From: Thiobacter sp. AK1
Lineage (GTDB): Bacteria; Pseudomonadota; Gammaproteobacteria; Burkholderiales; Thiobacteraceae
Reading direction: 5' to 3'
Length of the DNA: 64,000 bases
Assembly (NCBI RefSeq): GCF_039822265.1
Contig: NZ_JBAJEX010000009.1
Coordinates: 1 to 64,000, forward strand
Shown here: in pieces, positions 51,910-60,271 of the stretch
Layout: the number at the start of each line of letters is the position of its first letter
Numbering within the stretch: position 1 is the stretch's first letter
Translations under genes and position numbers: made by a program
Notes under the pieces: model-generated
The model's input: the letters and a program-made list of their open reading frames with translations, nothing else
Databases searched by the model: none
Told to the model about the DNA's origin: nothing

Positions 51910-52873
51910 GCTCCTCGCCTATGCCACCGTCCTGGAAGGGTCGGCCTGGGGTGGTGTCATCCTGGCCAGCAGCGACAGCGCCGGCTTCGTCGCCTTCTCT
52001 TTGCTGCACGCCGCAGCCGCGCTGGTGGCGAGCCTGGCGCTCACCACCCTGCTCGCGCCAGGTTCGCGCCGAGCACGACTGTCCCTGTTGCCCCTCGCCT
52101 TCGCCCTGCTGTTTGCACTGCCCCTGATCGGCATCCCCCTCATCCTGCTTTGGCTTCTCGGGGTGCGTCGGCTGCGCGCGCGGCACCGGGCCGCGACCTT
52201 TGCCGAGGTGAGCGTGCCACCGTTCGACATCCATCTCACCACGCGACCGCGGTTTCGTTTCACCGGTGCCGGTGGCATGCTGGCCAATGCCCGCGTGCCA
52301 GTGGATACGCGGGTGGGTGCTCTGCTGGCCTTATCACAGGTGCCCGGCCGCATTGCCACACCACTTTTGCGCCGCGTGCTCGCTTGCAGCAACGAGGATG
52401 TGCGCCTGCTCGCCTATGGTTTGCTGGACGCGCAGGAAAAACGTCTCAACGCCGCCATCCACGAAGCCCTAAGCCGTTACGCGGTAGGCGGGGCCGAGCG
52501 ACTGGCTGCCGCCGAACGGCTGACCGAGCTCTACTGGGAGCTGGTCTATCACGGCCTGGCCGTGGGCGATGTGCGCCGCCACGCCTTGGAAAGCTGCCTC
52601 GCTTACGCAGAGGAGGTGCTGGCCGTCCGACCCCATGCCGAGATGAAGCTCTACAAGGCGCGGGCGCTACACGCCCTGGGCCAGCTCGAGCAAGCCGCGG
52701 CGCTATACCGCGAGCTAGACGAGCTGCCGCCAAGCCGTGTGCTGCCCTATCTCGCGGAACTGGCTTACGACCAGGGTGACTACGCTACGGCCCGTCAGCT
52801 AATCGGCCGCCTCGACCGGCTCGCTACCGTGCCCCGCCTGGCAGCCGTGGTGCGTTACTGGAGCGCGGCATGA
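51899..52873 (+). CDS. pelE: PelE, membrane-TPR scaffold protein
   Basis: A 324-residue protein with two or three N-terminal membrane helices (ALLFALPLIGIPLILLWLLG) and a helical TPR-like cytosolic part (AEMKLYKARALHALGQLEQA). PelE links PelD, PelF and PelG. The start GTG 51899 overlaps the pelD end by 11 nt and its stop overlaps the pelF start. Confidence 0.88.
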   Translation: MQTKLLAYATVLEGSAWGGVILASSDSAGFVAFSLLHAAAALVASLALTTLLAPGSRRARLSLLPLAFALLFALPLIGIPLILLWLLGVRRLRARHRAATFAEVSVPPFDIHLTTRPRFRFTGAGGMLANARVPVDTRVGALLALSQVPGRIATPLLRRVLACSNEDVRLLAYGLLDAQEKRLNAAIHEALSRYAVGGAERLAAAERLTELYWELVYHGLAVGDVRRHALESCLAYAEEVLAVRPHAEMKLYKARALHALGQLEQAAALYRELDELPPSRVLPYLAELAYDQGDYATARQLIGRLDRLATVPRLAAVVRYWSAA

Positions 52874-54369
52874 GGGCAGACATTACCTTGCTCCTGGAAG
52901 GCACTTATCCCTTCGTGAGTGGAGGCGTGTCGAGTTGGGTGCACCAGATCATCCGCGCCTTCCCGGAGTGGCGTTTTCACCTCGTGTTCCTGGGCAGCCG
53001 ACGTGAAGATTACGGCCCCATGCGCTACGAGCTTCCCTCCAACGTGGCTGGGCTGGAAACCCACTACCTGTTTGAACCGGAAGCGCCCCCTCCCCTCGAA
53101 GTGTTGGAACCGTCGCCTCAGGTGATGGCCGAGGTCGAGGCCCTGCACACATCCTTTCTCGCCGGGGTCCCGCCAGCGCAGGCCATGGCGCGCATGGCCA
53201 GCATGTATCCCACCCTGCTACAAGGCGATCACCTCACCCGCGAGCATTTCTTGCGTTCCCGCGCGGCATGGGAGACGATTTGCAGCCGCTACAAGCGCTT
53301 CTGCACCGACCCCTCTTTCGTGGACTACTTCTGGACGGTGCGCATCATGCATGCGCCCCTGTGGAAACTCGCCGCCATCGCGCGGAACCTGCCTGCCAGC
53401 CGCGTCTATCACACCATCTCCACCGGTTACGCAGGATTTCTTGGCGCTTTGGCGAAAGCACACCACCGGCGGCCATTGATCCTGTCGGAGCATGGCATCT
53501 ACACCAAGGAGCGCAAGATCGATCTCCTCCAGGCGCAGTGGATCAAAGATAACCGCAATGTCTTCCAGCGCGATCCCACGGAAGTGTCCTACTACCGCTC
53601 CCTTTGGATCCGCTTCTTCGAATGGCTGGGGCGCGCCTGTTACGAGGCGGCCCAGCCCATCATTGCTCTATACGAGGCCAACCGTCAGCGTCAGATCCAG
53701 GACGGCGCCAACCCCGCCCGCACCCGCCTCATTCCCAATGGCGTCAATCTCGCCCGCTTTGCTCCGCTGCGTGCGCAACGCTCCACCCGCGTTCCACCCG
53801 TGCTGTGTTTGATCGGGCGAGTCGTACCCATCAAAGATGTGAAGACCTTCATCCGCGCCATGCGCCGCGTGGTGAACGTATTGCCGGAAGCGGAAGGTTG
53901 GATCGCGGGCCCCGAGGACGAGGACCCGGGCTACGCCCAGGAATGCCGCAACCTGGTGGCAAGCCTGGGCCTCACAGAAAAGGTACGCTTTCTTGGTTTC
54001 CAAAAAGTGGATGAGCTATTGCCCAAGATTGGACTCACGGTGCTCTCCTCCATCAGCGAGGCACTGCCGCTGGTGATCCTGGAAGGCTATGCGGCGGGCG
54101 TGCCCACGCTGGCCACCGATGTGGGTTCCTGCCGCCAGCTGGTGGAAGGGCTCACCCCTGAGGACCGCGCCCTGGGCCCGTCGGGCGCTATCGTCGGTAT
54201 CGCCGATCCCACCGCGCTGGCCGATGCCGCACTCGCCCTACTCACGGACGAGGCCCGCTGGCAGGCGGCCTCCCGTGCGGCCATCGCGCGCGTGGAAACT
54301 TACTATGCCGACCAGATGATGTTCGACGCCTACCGCAAAGTGTACAGCGAAGCCATGGAGCGGGGTTGA
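52870..54369 (+). CDS. pelF: PelF, GT4 glycosyltransferase polymerising Pel
   Basis: A 499-residue cytosolic GT-B glycosyltransferase using UDP-GalNAc. The N-terminal LLEGTYPFVSGGVSSWVHQ loop, the VLCLIGRVVPIKDVKTFI acceptor region and the E-x7-E motif (SSISEALPLVILE) are all present. ATG 52870 overlaps the pelE stop (ATGA), and its own stop overlaps the pelG start. Confidence 0.95.
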   Translation: MRADITLLLEGTYPFVSGGVSSWVHQIIRAFPEWRFHLVFLGSRREDYGPMRYELPSNVAGLETHYLFEPEAPPPLEVLEPSPQVMAEVEALHTSFLAGVPPAQAMARMASMYPTLLQGDHLTREHFLRSRAAWETICSRYKRFCTDPSFVDYFWTVRIMHAPLWKLAAIARNLPASRVYHTISTGYAGFLGALAKAHHRRPLILSEHGIYTKERKIDLLQAQWIKDNRNVFQRDPTEVSYYRSLWIRFFEWLGRACYEAAQPIIALYEANRQRQIQDGANPARTRLIPNGVNLARFAPLRAQRSTRVPPVLCLIGRVVPIKDVKTFIRAMRRVVNVLPEAEGWIAGPEDEDPGYAQECRNLVASLGLTEKVRFLGFQKVDELLPKIGLTVLSSISEALPLVILEGYAAGVPTLATDVGSCRQLVEGLTPEDRALGPSGAIVGIADPTALADAALALLTDEARWQAASRAAIARVETYYADQMMFDAYRKVYSEAMERG

Positions 54370-55739
54370 TGGCAGGCATCGGCTTCGAATTGCGCAAGCT
54401 GCTCGCCCGCAACACCCTCGGCGGTGTGCTGCAGGCCTACGCCTACGCGGGCATGATCGGCTCCGGTCCCTGGGTGTTGTCCATCATCGGCATTCTCCTG
54501 GTGGGTGTGCTAGCGAGCGGCATCGTGGTGCCGCCCAGTCTCGTCACCCAGTTCCAGACCACCGTCACCTACCTCATCGCCTTCAGTTTGATCCTCACCG
54601 GTGGCTTGCAGCTTGCCTTCACCCGCTACGTCTCCGACCGCCTGTTCGAGCAACGAGACGAGCTGGTGCTACCCAATCTGCACGGCGTGCTGGGGCTGAC
54701 GCTGGCTGGCGCAGCCGCCCTGTCCACCCTCGCCCTGGCCACTCTGTTCGAAGGCGTGAGTTTCGCCTACCGCGTCCTGGTGGTGATGGCCTTCACGGAA
54801 CTGGCCGGGGTATGGGTGTTGGCGGTGCTGCTGTCGGGACTGAAACGCTACAAGGCCATCGTGCTGTTGTTCGCCGTGGCCTACTCGCTGGTAGTGGGCC
54901 TGGCCTATGCCCTCGCTCCTTTCGGTCTGGAAGGACTGCTCGCTGCCTTTGCCTTGGGGCAACTGGTGTTGCTCGGCGGCATGTGGTGGACGGTGGCCCG
55001 GGCCTATCCCAGCCCGCGCAGCGTGAGCTACCACTGCCTACGTCGGCGCACCTTCTATCCCAGCCTGCTCGTCACTGGCACCCTCTACAATCTCGCCGTA
55101 TGGGCAGACAAGTTTCTATTCTGGGCTTGGCCAGAGACCTCGGAGCCGGTGATCGGCCCGCTGCGCGGCTCCCTCATCTACGATCTACCGGTGTTCCTCG
55201 CTTATCTTTCCATCGTGCCAGGAATGGCGGTATTCCTCGTGCGCATCGAAACCGATTTCGCGGAGTATTACGACAAGTTCTTCACCGCCGTCCGCGAGGG
55301 CGCCTCGCTGGAATACATCCAGGACATGCGAGACGAAATGGTCTATGCCGTGCGGCAGGGATTGGGGGAAATCGCCAAGATCCAGTTCATCGCCGTGCTG
55401 GCCACCTTCGTGGCCGGCCCAAGCCTGCTCGCACTGCTCGGCATATCCGGGTTATATCTACCCTTGCTGCAGATTCAAGTAGTGGGCGCAAGCCTGCAAG
55501 TCATGTTGCTGGCCATCCTCAACGTCCTGTTCTATCTCGATCGCCGACGCATCGTGGTGGCCCTGACTGCGATCTTCCTTCTGGCCAATACCCTTTTCAC
55601 CGTACTTACCCTCAAGCTGGGTGCCCCCTTCTACGGCTACGGCTTCGCCATCGCGCTGCTGACCACCGTCGCCCTCGGCCTCATCCTCCTCGACCGTAAG
55701 CTCGACCGGCTCGAATACGAGACTTTCATGTTCCAGTGA
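54369..55739 (+). CDS. pelG: PelG, Wzx-like membrane transporter
   Basis: A 456-residue integral membrane protein with about 12 helices, a member of the MOP flippase superfamily. It begins MAGIGFELRKLL, the standard PelG start, with ATG 54369 overlapping the pelF stop (TGATG). It moves Pel across the inner membrane with PelD, PelE and PelF. A strong terminator follows. Confidence 0.94.
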   Translation: MAGIGFELRKLLARNTLGGVLQAYAYAGMIGSGPWVLSIIGILLVGVLASGIVVPPSLVTQFQTTVTYLIAFSLILTGGLQLAFTRYVSDRLFEQRDELVLPNLHGVLGLTLAGAAALSTLALATLFEGVSFAYRVLVVMAFTELAGVWVLAVLLSGLKRYKAIVLLFAVAYSLVVGLAYALAPFGLEGLLAAFALGQLVLLGGMWWTVARAYPSPRSVSYHCLRRRTFYPSLLVTGTLYNLAVWADKFLFWAWPETSEPVIGPLRGSLIYDLPVFLAYLSIVPGMAVFLVRIETDFAEYYDKFFTAVREGASLEYIQDMRDEMVYAVRQGLGEIAKIQFIAVLATFVAGPSLLALLGISGLYLPLLQIQVVGASLQVMLLAILNVLFYLDRRRIVVALTAIFLLANTLFTVLTLKLGAPFYGYGFAIALLTTVALGLILLDRKLDRLEYETFMFQ

Positions 55740-55796
55740 AGCAGCCTAGCCCGCCACACCAATCCCTGCGTATGTCTCGCGGGCACGCTGAAATGC

Positions 55797-55823
55797 AAAA
55801 TGGGGCCAATGGCCCCATTTTTT
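55797..55823 (+). terminator. terminator of the pel operon
   Basis: Stem AAAATGGGGCC / GGCCCCATTTT around an AAT loop (11 bp), with six T at 55818-55823. It is symmetrical and can act in both directions. Confidence 0.9.
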
Positions 55824-55826
55824 GAA

Positions 55827-55838
55827 TGGCGGAGAGGG
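55827..55838 (-). other. candidate attachment-site remnant (tRNA-Ser 3' end)
   Basis: TGGCGGAGAGGG is the complement of CCCTCTCCGCCA, the 3' end common in bacterial tRNA-Ser genes. No tRNA body is attached. It lies between the pel terminator and the integrase gene, where the left end of an integrated element is expected. Only 12 bp support this. Confidence 0.3.
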
Positions 55839-55962
55839 CGTCCGCACAATCATTATCCAAAGCGGTTTCTCACGGTCCATCTGTCAACCATAAGTGTATA
55901 ATCTATATCGCTATTTCTGTCTTGTATGGTCCTCTTACGATCTGCACAATCCGACCGTTACG

Positions 55963-55984
55963 GGTAAGACAAACGGTAAGACAA
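55963..55984 (+). repeat. GGTAAGACAA direct repeats before the integrase
   Basis: GGTAAGACAA occurs at 55963-55972 and 55975-55984, 12 bp apart. A third, inverted copy of the core GGTAAGAC lies just after the gene (57160-57167). They are possible integrase arm sites or operators. Confidence 0.4.
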
Positions 55985-55991
55985 CGCACCC

Positions 55992-57155
55992 ATGGGACGT
56001 ATCCATATCTTGACTGCGAGGCAAGTCGAAACACTCCCGGACGGCAATCACGCGGACGGTGGAAATCTGTTTCTTCGCGTCCGGGGCGGCAGCCGTGCCT
56101 GGGTATTCCGGTACAAGAGCAACGGCGTGGTCAGGGAGCTTGGCCTTGGAAGCGCCGTCAGCCGCAGCCTGGCTCAGGCCAGGAAGCTTGCCGCAGAGAT
56201 GCGGTTGCTCATAGCGAATGGCCAGGACCCCGCCTCGGCACTGGGCCGCGACAACCGCAGCGAGCATGTTCCGTCGTTCGCTGAGGTTGCGACCCTGGTC
56301 ATCGAATCTAAGCGTCAGGGATGGAAAAACGCCAAGCACGCGAGCCAATGGGAAAACACCCTGAGCACTTACGTGTTCCCCGTTTTCGGAGACAAGAAAG
56401 TTGATGAGGTGGACGTGCAAGACGTCCTGCGAGCATTGCAAAGCATCTGGACGGAGAAGCACGAGACGGCCAGCCGCGTACGACAGCGCATTGAAGCGAT
56501 CCTGGACGCCGCGTGCGCCGCCGGCTGGCGTCGCGGCGACAACCCAGCCCGTTGGCGGGGACACCTTCAGCATCTTCTGCCAGCGCTCAGCAAGAAATCG
56601 CTCGTACGCCACATGCCGGCGATCCCTTACGAGAACCTCCCCGCCTTTTGGCAGGAGCTTCAAGCCAAGTCCGGCATGGCCGCTCTGGCCCTGCGATTTC
56701 TGATCCTCACCGCCGCGCGAACTGGCGAGGTGCTGGGAGCAACGTGGGACGAAATTGACATGAGCAACGCCCTCTGGAGGATCCCTGCGCAACGCATGAA
56801 AACCAGGCGCGCCCACGAAGTGCCGCTATCTGACCTTGCCCTGGAGACGTTGCGCCGCACCCCCGTGATCGACGGCTGCCCATACGTGTTCCCAGGCGCA
56901 AGAGGCGGACAAATGTCCAACATGGCAATGCTTGAATTGCTGCGCGGTATGCGCCCTGGGATGACCGTGCACGGGTTCCGTTCCACATTCCGAGACTGGG
57001 CCGGGGACATGACCCATCATCCACGCGACGTTATCGAGGCCGCGCTGGCACACCAGCTTCAAGGCGTCGAGTCGGCTTACCGGCGCAAGACGGCGCTTGA
57101 GAAGCGCCGGTCACTCATGGCAGACTGGGCGCGCTACGTTGCCAGTGGTGTCTGA
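55992..57155 (+). CDS. tyrosine recombinase/integrase (P4-type)
   Basis: A 387-residue site-specific integrase. N-terminal arm-binding domain (TARQVETLPDGNHADGGNL), SAM-like core-binding domain, and catalytic domain with Arg in TAARTGEVLGATW, the H-x2-R box HGFRSTFRDW, His in AALAHQL and nucleophile Tyr in GVESAYRRKT. All catalytic residues are present, so it is likely active. It starts at ATG 55992 without a clear ribosome site. It marks the left end of a mobile element that carries the conjugation genes to the right. Confidence 0.93.
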   Translation: MGRIHILTARQVETLPDGNHADGGNLFLRVRGGSRAWVFRYKSNGVVRELGLGSAVSRSLAQARKLAAEMRLLIANGQDPASALGRDNRSEHVPSFAEVATLVIESKRQGWKNAKHASQWENTLSTYVFPVFGDKKVDEVDVQDVLRALQSIWTEKHETASRVRQRIEAILDAACAAGWRRGDNPARWRGHLQHLLPALSKKSLVRHMPAIPYENLPAFWQELQAKSGMAALALRFLILTAARTGEVLGATWDEIDMSNALWRIPAQRMKTRRAHEVPLSDLALETLRRTPVIDGCPYVFPGARGGQMSNMAMLELLRGMRPGMTVHGFRSTFRDWAGDMTHHPRDVIEAALAHQLQGVESAYRRKTALEKRRSLMADWARYVASGV

Positions 57156-57259
57156 AACGGTCTTACCAAGCCCGCCGTTCAGGGTTGGGAGTGGGCCACA
57201 CCACCCGAGCCCAGCGCTTTCCCGACTTTTTCTAGGTCCATCAGACCTCAGCGCGGGTA

Positions 57260-57289
57260 CTCCAGCCGTAGCCTGTGGATCGGCTGGAG
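57260..57289. repeat. subterminal hairpin beyond iscB 3' end
   Basis: CTCCAGCC / GGCTGGAG perfect 8-bp dyad with a 14-nt loop, 18 bp past the iscB stop. No T-run on either strand. IS200/IS605-type elements carry such hairpins near their right end, so this may mark the end of the iscB element. Confidence 0.4.
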
Positions 57290-57306
57290 CGGAAGCGCCG
57301 CCTCCT

Positions 57307-58584
57307 TTACGCATACGCATATCCGTCTGCCTTTTGTATAACGGTCAGATATTTCGGATGGGCTTCGGCTTTGCGGCTCGGCCCGATCACCAAGAAAGAC
57401 GGCCGGAAGCGGATGGCCACCCGTCCCACAAAAGCCGGCAGTCCTGGTTTTGCGCACCGCACCAGATCTCCGGTCTGAAATCCCAGATACGACTTGCCCC
57501 CGGCCTTATGCCCAACCGGGAAGCCGTGGCGGTTCAATCGCGCCCGTTGCCGCTCGCCGTGGCCGGCCGCCTTTGCCTGTAACGGCGGCATCGCCGGCTC
57601 GAGCCGGACACCGGTCCCCGATTCGCCCACACAGGCCGCGTCGATCCAGTGCGCCTTGGGATAGCCTAGCCGGGCCCGATTCCACTTCGTCCGTCCGCCG
57701 GTGCCGACCTCGACAGCGAGGCCCGTAGCCTGGAGCCGTTCCCAGAGCGCCCAGCGGGTGCTGTTGACGGCAGCAGCGTCTTTCAGCGGAGCCTTGCGCT
57801 GGGCCTCGATGCGCGCCAGACGCTTTGGGTCGTGCGCCAGGAAGTCGGCCACGTCCCGATTGCCCTTCTTCTGGTTGCAGGGAACGCAGGCCAGCGTGAG
57901 ATTCGATACGCGGTCCGAGCCGCCCAGACTTCGGGGATGGATGTGGTCGATCGTGAGTGGCACGTTCTCCTTGCCGCAGTAGGCGCAGCGCCGTCCCCAC
58001 TTCTCCAACAGGTATTCGCGCACCTCGTAGCCGAAGAGCGTGCCCTGCTGGTATTCGACCCCGGAAATCTCCGGGTTCTGGAGCTTCTGGGTATCGAAGC
58101 GGTGGAGCATCGTCGAGACACCCTTCACCGGCGTCCAACGGCGCAGCCGTTCCACCCAGGTCATCGCGGTATCGACCCGGTGTTGCAGGCTGGGCGCGAG
58201 CCAGCCAACGTGGCGCCGACGGTTGTCGAAACGCGGGGCGCGGTAGCGCAGTTTCGACCGCCGAAAGCGTCGATGCGCCCGGCGCTGCTCCAGAGCCTTA
58301 CGGATGGCCGCGCCACGGTGCTGGAGTTCGGCGGCCCAGAGAACTGTCTGGCCCCGGCGGGCGCATTCGGCCACAACAGCGAGACCCGTGACTTTGCTCC
58401 CTGGGGCGATCTTCAGGCGAGTCTCCTGCACGGTGCCGCACTCCCGGTCCTTCAGGATGACGGCGAAGGGATAGCGGCGAAACACCGCCGCCTTGCCCCG
58501 GCGGAGCAACTGCCTGGCCCTGGCCGGATGGCAGGGCATCAGCGGTCGCCGGTTTTTGTCGAGTACCAGGACCCGGTTGTGCAT
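57307..58584 (-). CDS. iscB: IscB RNA-guided HNH/RuvC nuclease with inactivated RuvC
   Basis: A 425-residue IscB, ancestor-type relative of Cas9. PLMP domain (RRPLMPCHPARARQLLRRG), bridge helix (LEQRRAHRRFRRSKLR), split RuvC, HNH with Zn Cys200/203/233/236 and site IDHI (D213-H214), N228 and N237, and a C-terminal target-adjacent domain (GFQTGDLVR). RuvC-I reads KIAPGSKVTG with Ala60 where the family has catalytic Asp; RuvC-II reads TMLHRFDTQ with Met159 where it has Glu; RuvC-III HWIDAA (D315) remains. It should therefore nick only by HNH or only bind. Start ATG 58584, SD AAGGAGT. No tnpA is adjacent. Confidence 0.93.
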   Translation of the reverse strand: MHNRVLVLDKNRRPLMPCHPARARQLLRRGKAAVFRRYPFAVILKDRECGTVQETRLKIAPGSKVTGLAVVAECARRGQTVLWAAELQHRGAAIRKALEQRRAHRRFRRSKLRYRAPRFDNRRRHVGWLAPSLQHRVDTAMTWVERLRRWTPVKGVSTMLHRFDTQKLQNPEISGVEYQQGTLFGYEVREYLLEKWGRRCAYCGKENVPLTIDHIHPRSLGGSDRVSNLTLACVPCNQKKGNRDVADFLAHDPKRLARIEAQRKAPLKDAAAVNSTRWALWERLQATGLAVEVGTGGRTKWNRARLGYPKAHWIDAACVGESGTGVRLEPAMPPLQAKAAGHGERQRARLNRHGFPVGHKAGGKSYLGFQTGDLVRCAKPGLPAFVGRVAIRFRPSFLVIGPSRKAEAHPKYLTVIQKADGYAYA

Positions 58585-58815
58585 TGGACTACTCCTTTCC
58601 TTCTCGGCTTGCGCCGGTAATGTGCGCCTCGGCAAGGTTGGCAAGGCTTGTCGGGAGACGGACACCGCTTGCATCACTCCCAGCTCGCTTTTAATCCGCC
58701 TCGACAGAGCCCGAAACTGGCACACGCATTTCGGGGTGTCTTGGCCTTGCCAACGTAGCCCCGATACTCCGGGACTGAGCCTGGTCAACCCAGAGCCAGC
58801 AAGTTGCCTCACAAG
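58585..58815 (-). ncRNA. probable omega RNA of IscB
   Basis: The gene-free leader upstream of iscB can fold strongly. GTTGGCAAGGC (58754-58744) pairs perfectly over 11 bp with GCCTTGCCAAC (58647-58637). Nested inside are GACACC/GGTGTC (58740-58735 with 58666-58661) and a hairpin CCCGAAA/TTTCGGG (58735-58729 with 58716-58710). IscB omega RNAs lie 5' of the gene with the guide at their 5' end. The guide would then come from about 58815-58840, beside the end of the conjugation gene. The exact 5' boundary is not fixed. Confidence 0.6.
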
Positions 58816-58838
58816 CTCCGCCTATGACCCGTCAGGGT

Positions 58839-59222
58839 TTAGGGGGAGTGGTTGACCCCTTCCGTTGGCGGGCTGCCATCCCGGCACAGGTTCAGCTCAT
58901 AGTTGACGGCGAACTCGACCAGCTTCCCGTCTTTCGTGGGCACGTTCGCCTGCGTCAGTCGCACATTGAGCCGTTTGCACCCCTCCTGCTTGAAGCTCTT
59001 GATGGTGGTCACCTCTGCCATGACCGGCGCGCTCGATTTGGTCGTCTCCCGGAATTTGTCCGCGATCGGGCCGACGATCTCGCCCTGGGCGCGTCCGTCC
59101 GGAGCGTCGATGGCTTGCAGGAGCAACGGCTTGGCGCTGGTGTATTCGGCGGCGTGCGCGGAACCTGCGAGACAGATGGCGGCCGCCAAAGCCACCGCTT
59201 TTTGGCGCCTGTTACTGAACAC
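58839..59222 (-). CDS. exported small protein of the conjugation cluster
   Basis: A 127-residue protein with signal peptide (AVALAAAICLAGSAHAA) and two Cys (GCKRL, NLCRD) that may form a disulfide. Family not recognised. GTG 59222 overlaps the end of the upstream gene by 11 nt, so it belongs to the same operon. The last residues (TEGVNHSP) lie next to the iscB element's upstream edge, so the C-terminus could have been changed by its insertion. Confidence 0.7.
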   Translation of the reverse strand: MFSNRRQKAVALAAAICLAGSAHAAEYTSAKPLLLQAIDAPDGRAQGEIVGPIADKFRETTKSSAPVMAEVTTIKSFKQEGCKRLNVRLTQANVPTKDGKLVEFAVNYELNLCRDGSPPTEGVNHSP

Positions 59223-60087
59223 CGCTGGCTCCTTCTTCGTTCGACGTGTTTGCGCTGCTCGCTGCTGCCGTGGCTTTCTTTTTCTCTTCCTGCTCTTTCA
59301 ATTGGTTTTCCTGTTGCGGCGTTGGAATTACTTGCGCACTCCGTTCAAATCTCACGGCGGCAACGGTAGCGCTTCCGCTGTCATCTTTTTTGATGCCATT
59401 AACGAGCCCATCCAGCACGGCGTCCATAGCAGCATCGATCAGCGCTTCTGGTGTTTCAGGTGTATTGGCAGCAGAAATGACGGTAAAGGCTCTTTTGTTG
59501 TGGTCATCCGCAAAGACCCGCACATGTGCATTTGCTACGCCCGGCACTCGCTTTCCATCGTCGATGGCTTTGCCAATAATCGATGCAATGATGTTTCCGA
59601 CAATTGCAACGACTACCCCCTCACCGTAAGAAGACACCCCACCAAACGAGTTAGCGGCTTGCAGTAGGTTGCTCGTTTCGCCAGCGGAAAGACCACGAGG
59701 AGAAGTCTTGTTCACATCCTTACTGGACAAATCAGACTGCGCTTTGATTGCTGGCGCTATTGGTGGGAGGCCGACACCGTATGCTTCATTAGAATATACA
59801 TAGCTCGCCTTACCGTCTTTTGGAATTGTAATTCCGCTTTCCAAAACAAGCGTGGATTGCGCTGAAGCTTTCTTGTCAACTACCACATAGCCATTTTTCA
59901 TCAGACCTTGTGTGAGCCTGTTATACATCGCGTCGTTACATACCGGGCATTTCACCCATACCGCACCTTTCTTTGATAGCGATTGAATGTTCTCGTGTAC
60001 TCCATGGTACACAGTCAGCACTTCTGCATGCGATGGCGCAATGACCACCATAGCAACGAACGCCAGCAACGAGCGCAGATCTTTCAC
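59212..60087 (-). CDS. exported protein of unknown function, possibly TraT-like
   Basis: A 291-residue protein with signal peptide (SLLAFVAMVVIAPSHA), a CPVC motif, a Gly/Ile-rich membrane-like segment (EGVVVAIVGNIIASIIGKAI) and an Ala/Glu-rich charged tail. The order of a strand-rich part, a hydrophobic segment and a second strand part recalls surface-exclusion TraT proteins, but there is no lipobox and the match is weak. GTG 60087 has GAAGGAGGG upstream and overlaps the stop of the small ribbon-helix-helix gene (GTGA). Confidence 0.7.
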   Translation of the reverse strand: MKDLRSLLAFVAMVVIAPSHAEVLTVYHGVHENIQSLSKKGAVWVKCPVCNDAMYNRLTQGLMKNGYVVVDKKASAQSTLVLESGITIPKDGKASYVYSNEAYGVGLPPIAPAIKAQSDLSSKDVNKTSPRGLSAGETSNLLQAANSFGGVSSYGEGVVVAIVGNIIASIIGKAIDDGKRVPGVANAHVRVFADDHNKRAFTVISAANTPETPEALIDAAMDAVLDGLVNGIKKDDSGSATVAAVRFERSAQVIPTPQQENQLKEQEEKKKATAAASSANTSNEEGASGVQ

Positions 60088-60233
60088 TTCAATCCCTCCT
60101 TCTTCGCCATTTCCCTTATCGCCATCTCGATGATGGACGCCTGGCTCACGCCCTTGGTGTCAGCCAGCAGCTTCAGCAGCTTGAGCGCGTCTTCCGAGAG
60201 GCGAAAGCTCGTTGGTTGTTTCATGGCGCTCAT
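60084..60233 (-). CDS. small ribbon-helix-helix (CopG-like) protein
   Basis: A 49-residue protein (46 if the second ATG at 60224 is used), MKQPTSFRLSEDALKLL then LADTKGVSQASIIEMAIRE. This is the beta-helix-helix plan of Arc/CopG repressors: a short polar strand with alternating residues and two helices. The stop overlaps the next gene start (GTGA). A perfect inverted repeat lies directly upstream, as expected for autoregulation. No Shine-Dalgarno is visible, so translation may be coupled or leaderless. Confidence 0.7.
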   Translation of the reverse strand: MSAMKQPTSFRLSEDALKLLKLLADTKGVSQASIIEMAIREMAKKEGLK

Positions 60234-60254
60234 TGTAGCGCAGTCCGCGCTACA
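60234..60254. promoter_or_regulatory. perfect operator-like dyad before the RHH gene
   Basis: TGTAGCGC-AGTCC-GCGCTACA, an 8-bp perfect inverted repeat with 5-bp spacer, ends at the base before ATG 60233. Size and symmetry fit a ribbon-helix-helix dimer-of-dimers site. It lies 17 bp from the traN-like stop and could also be read as an mRNA hairpin. Confidence 0.55.
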
Positions 60255-60271
60255 GCGCAAGGCCTATCTGC

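Noticed and set aside
58585-58812. N-terminal extension of the IscB frame
   Set aside because: IscB proteins begin just before the PLMP motif; the ribosome site is at 58584 and the upstream stretch is better explained as structured RNA.
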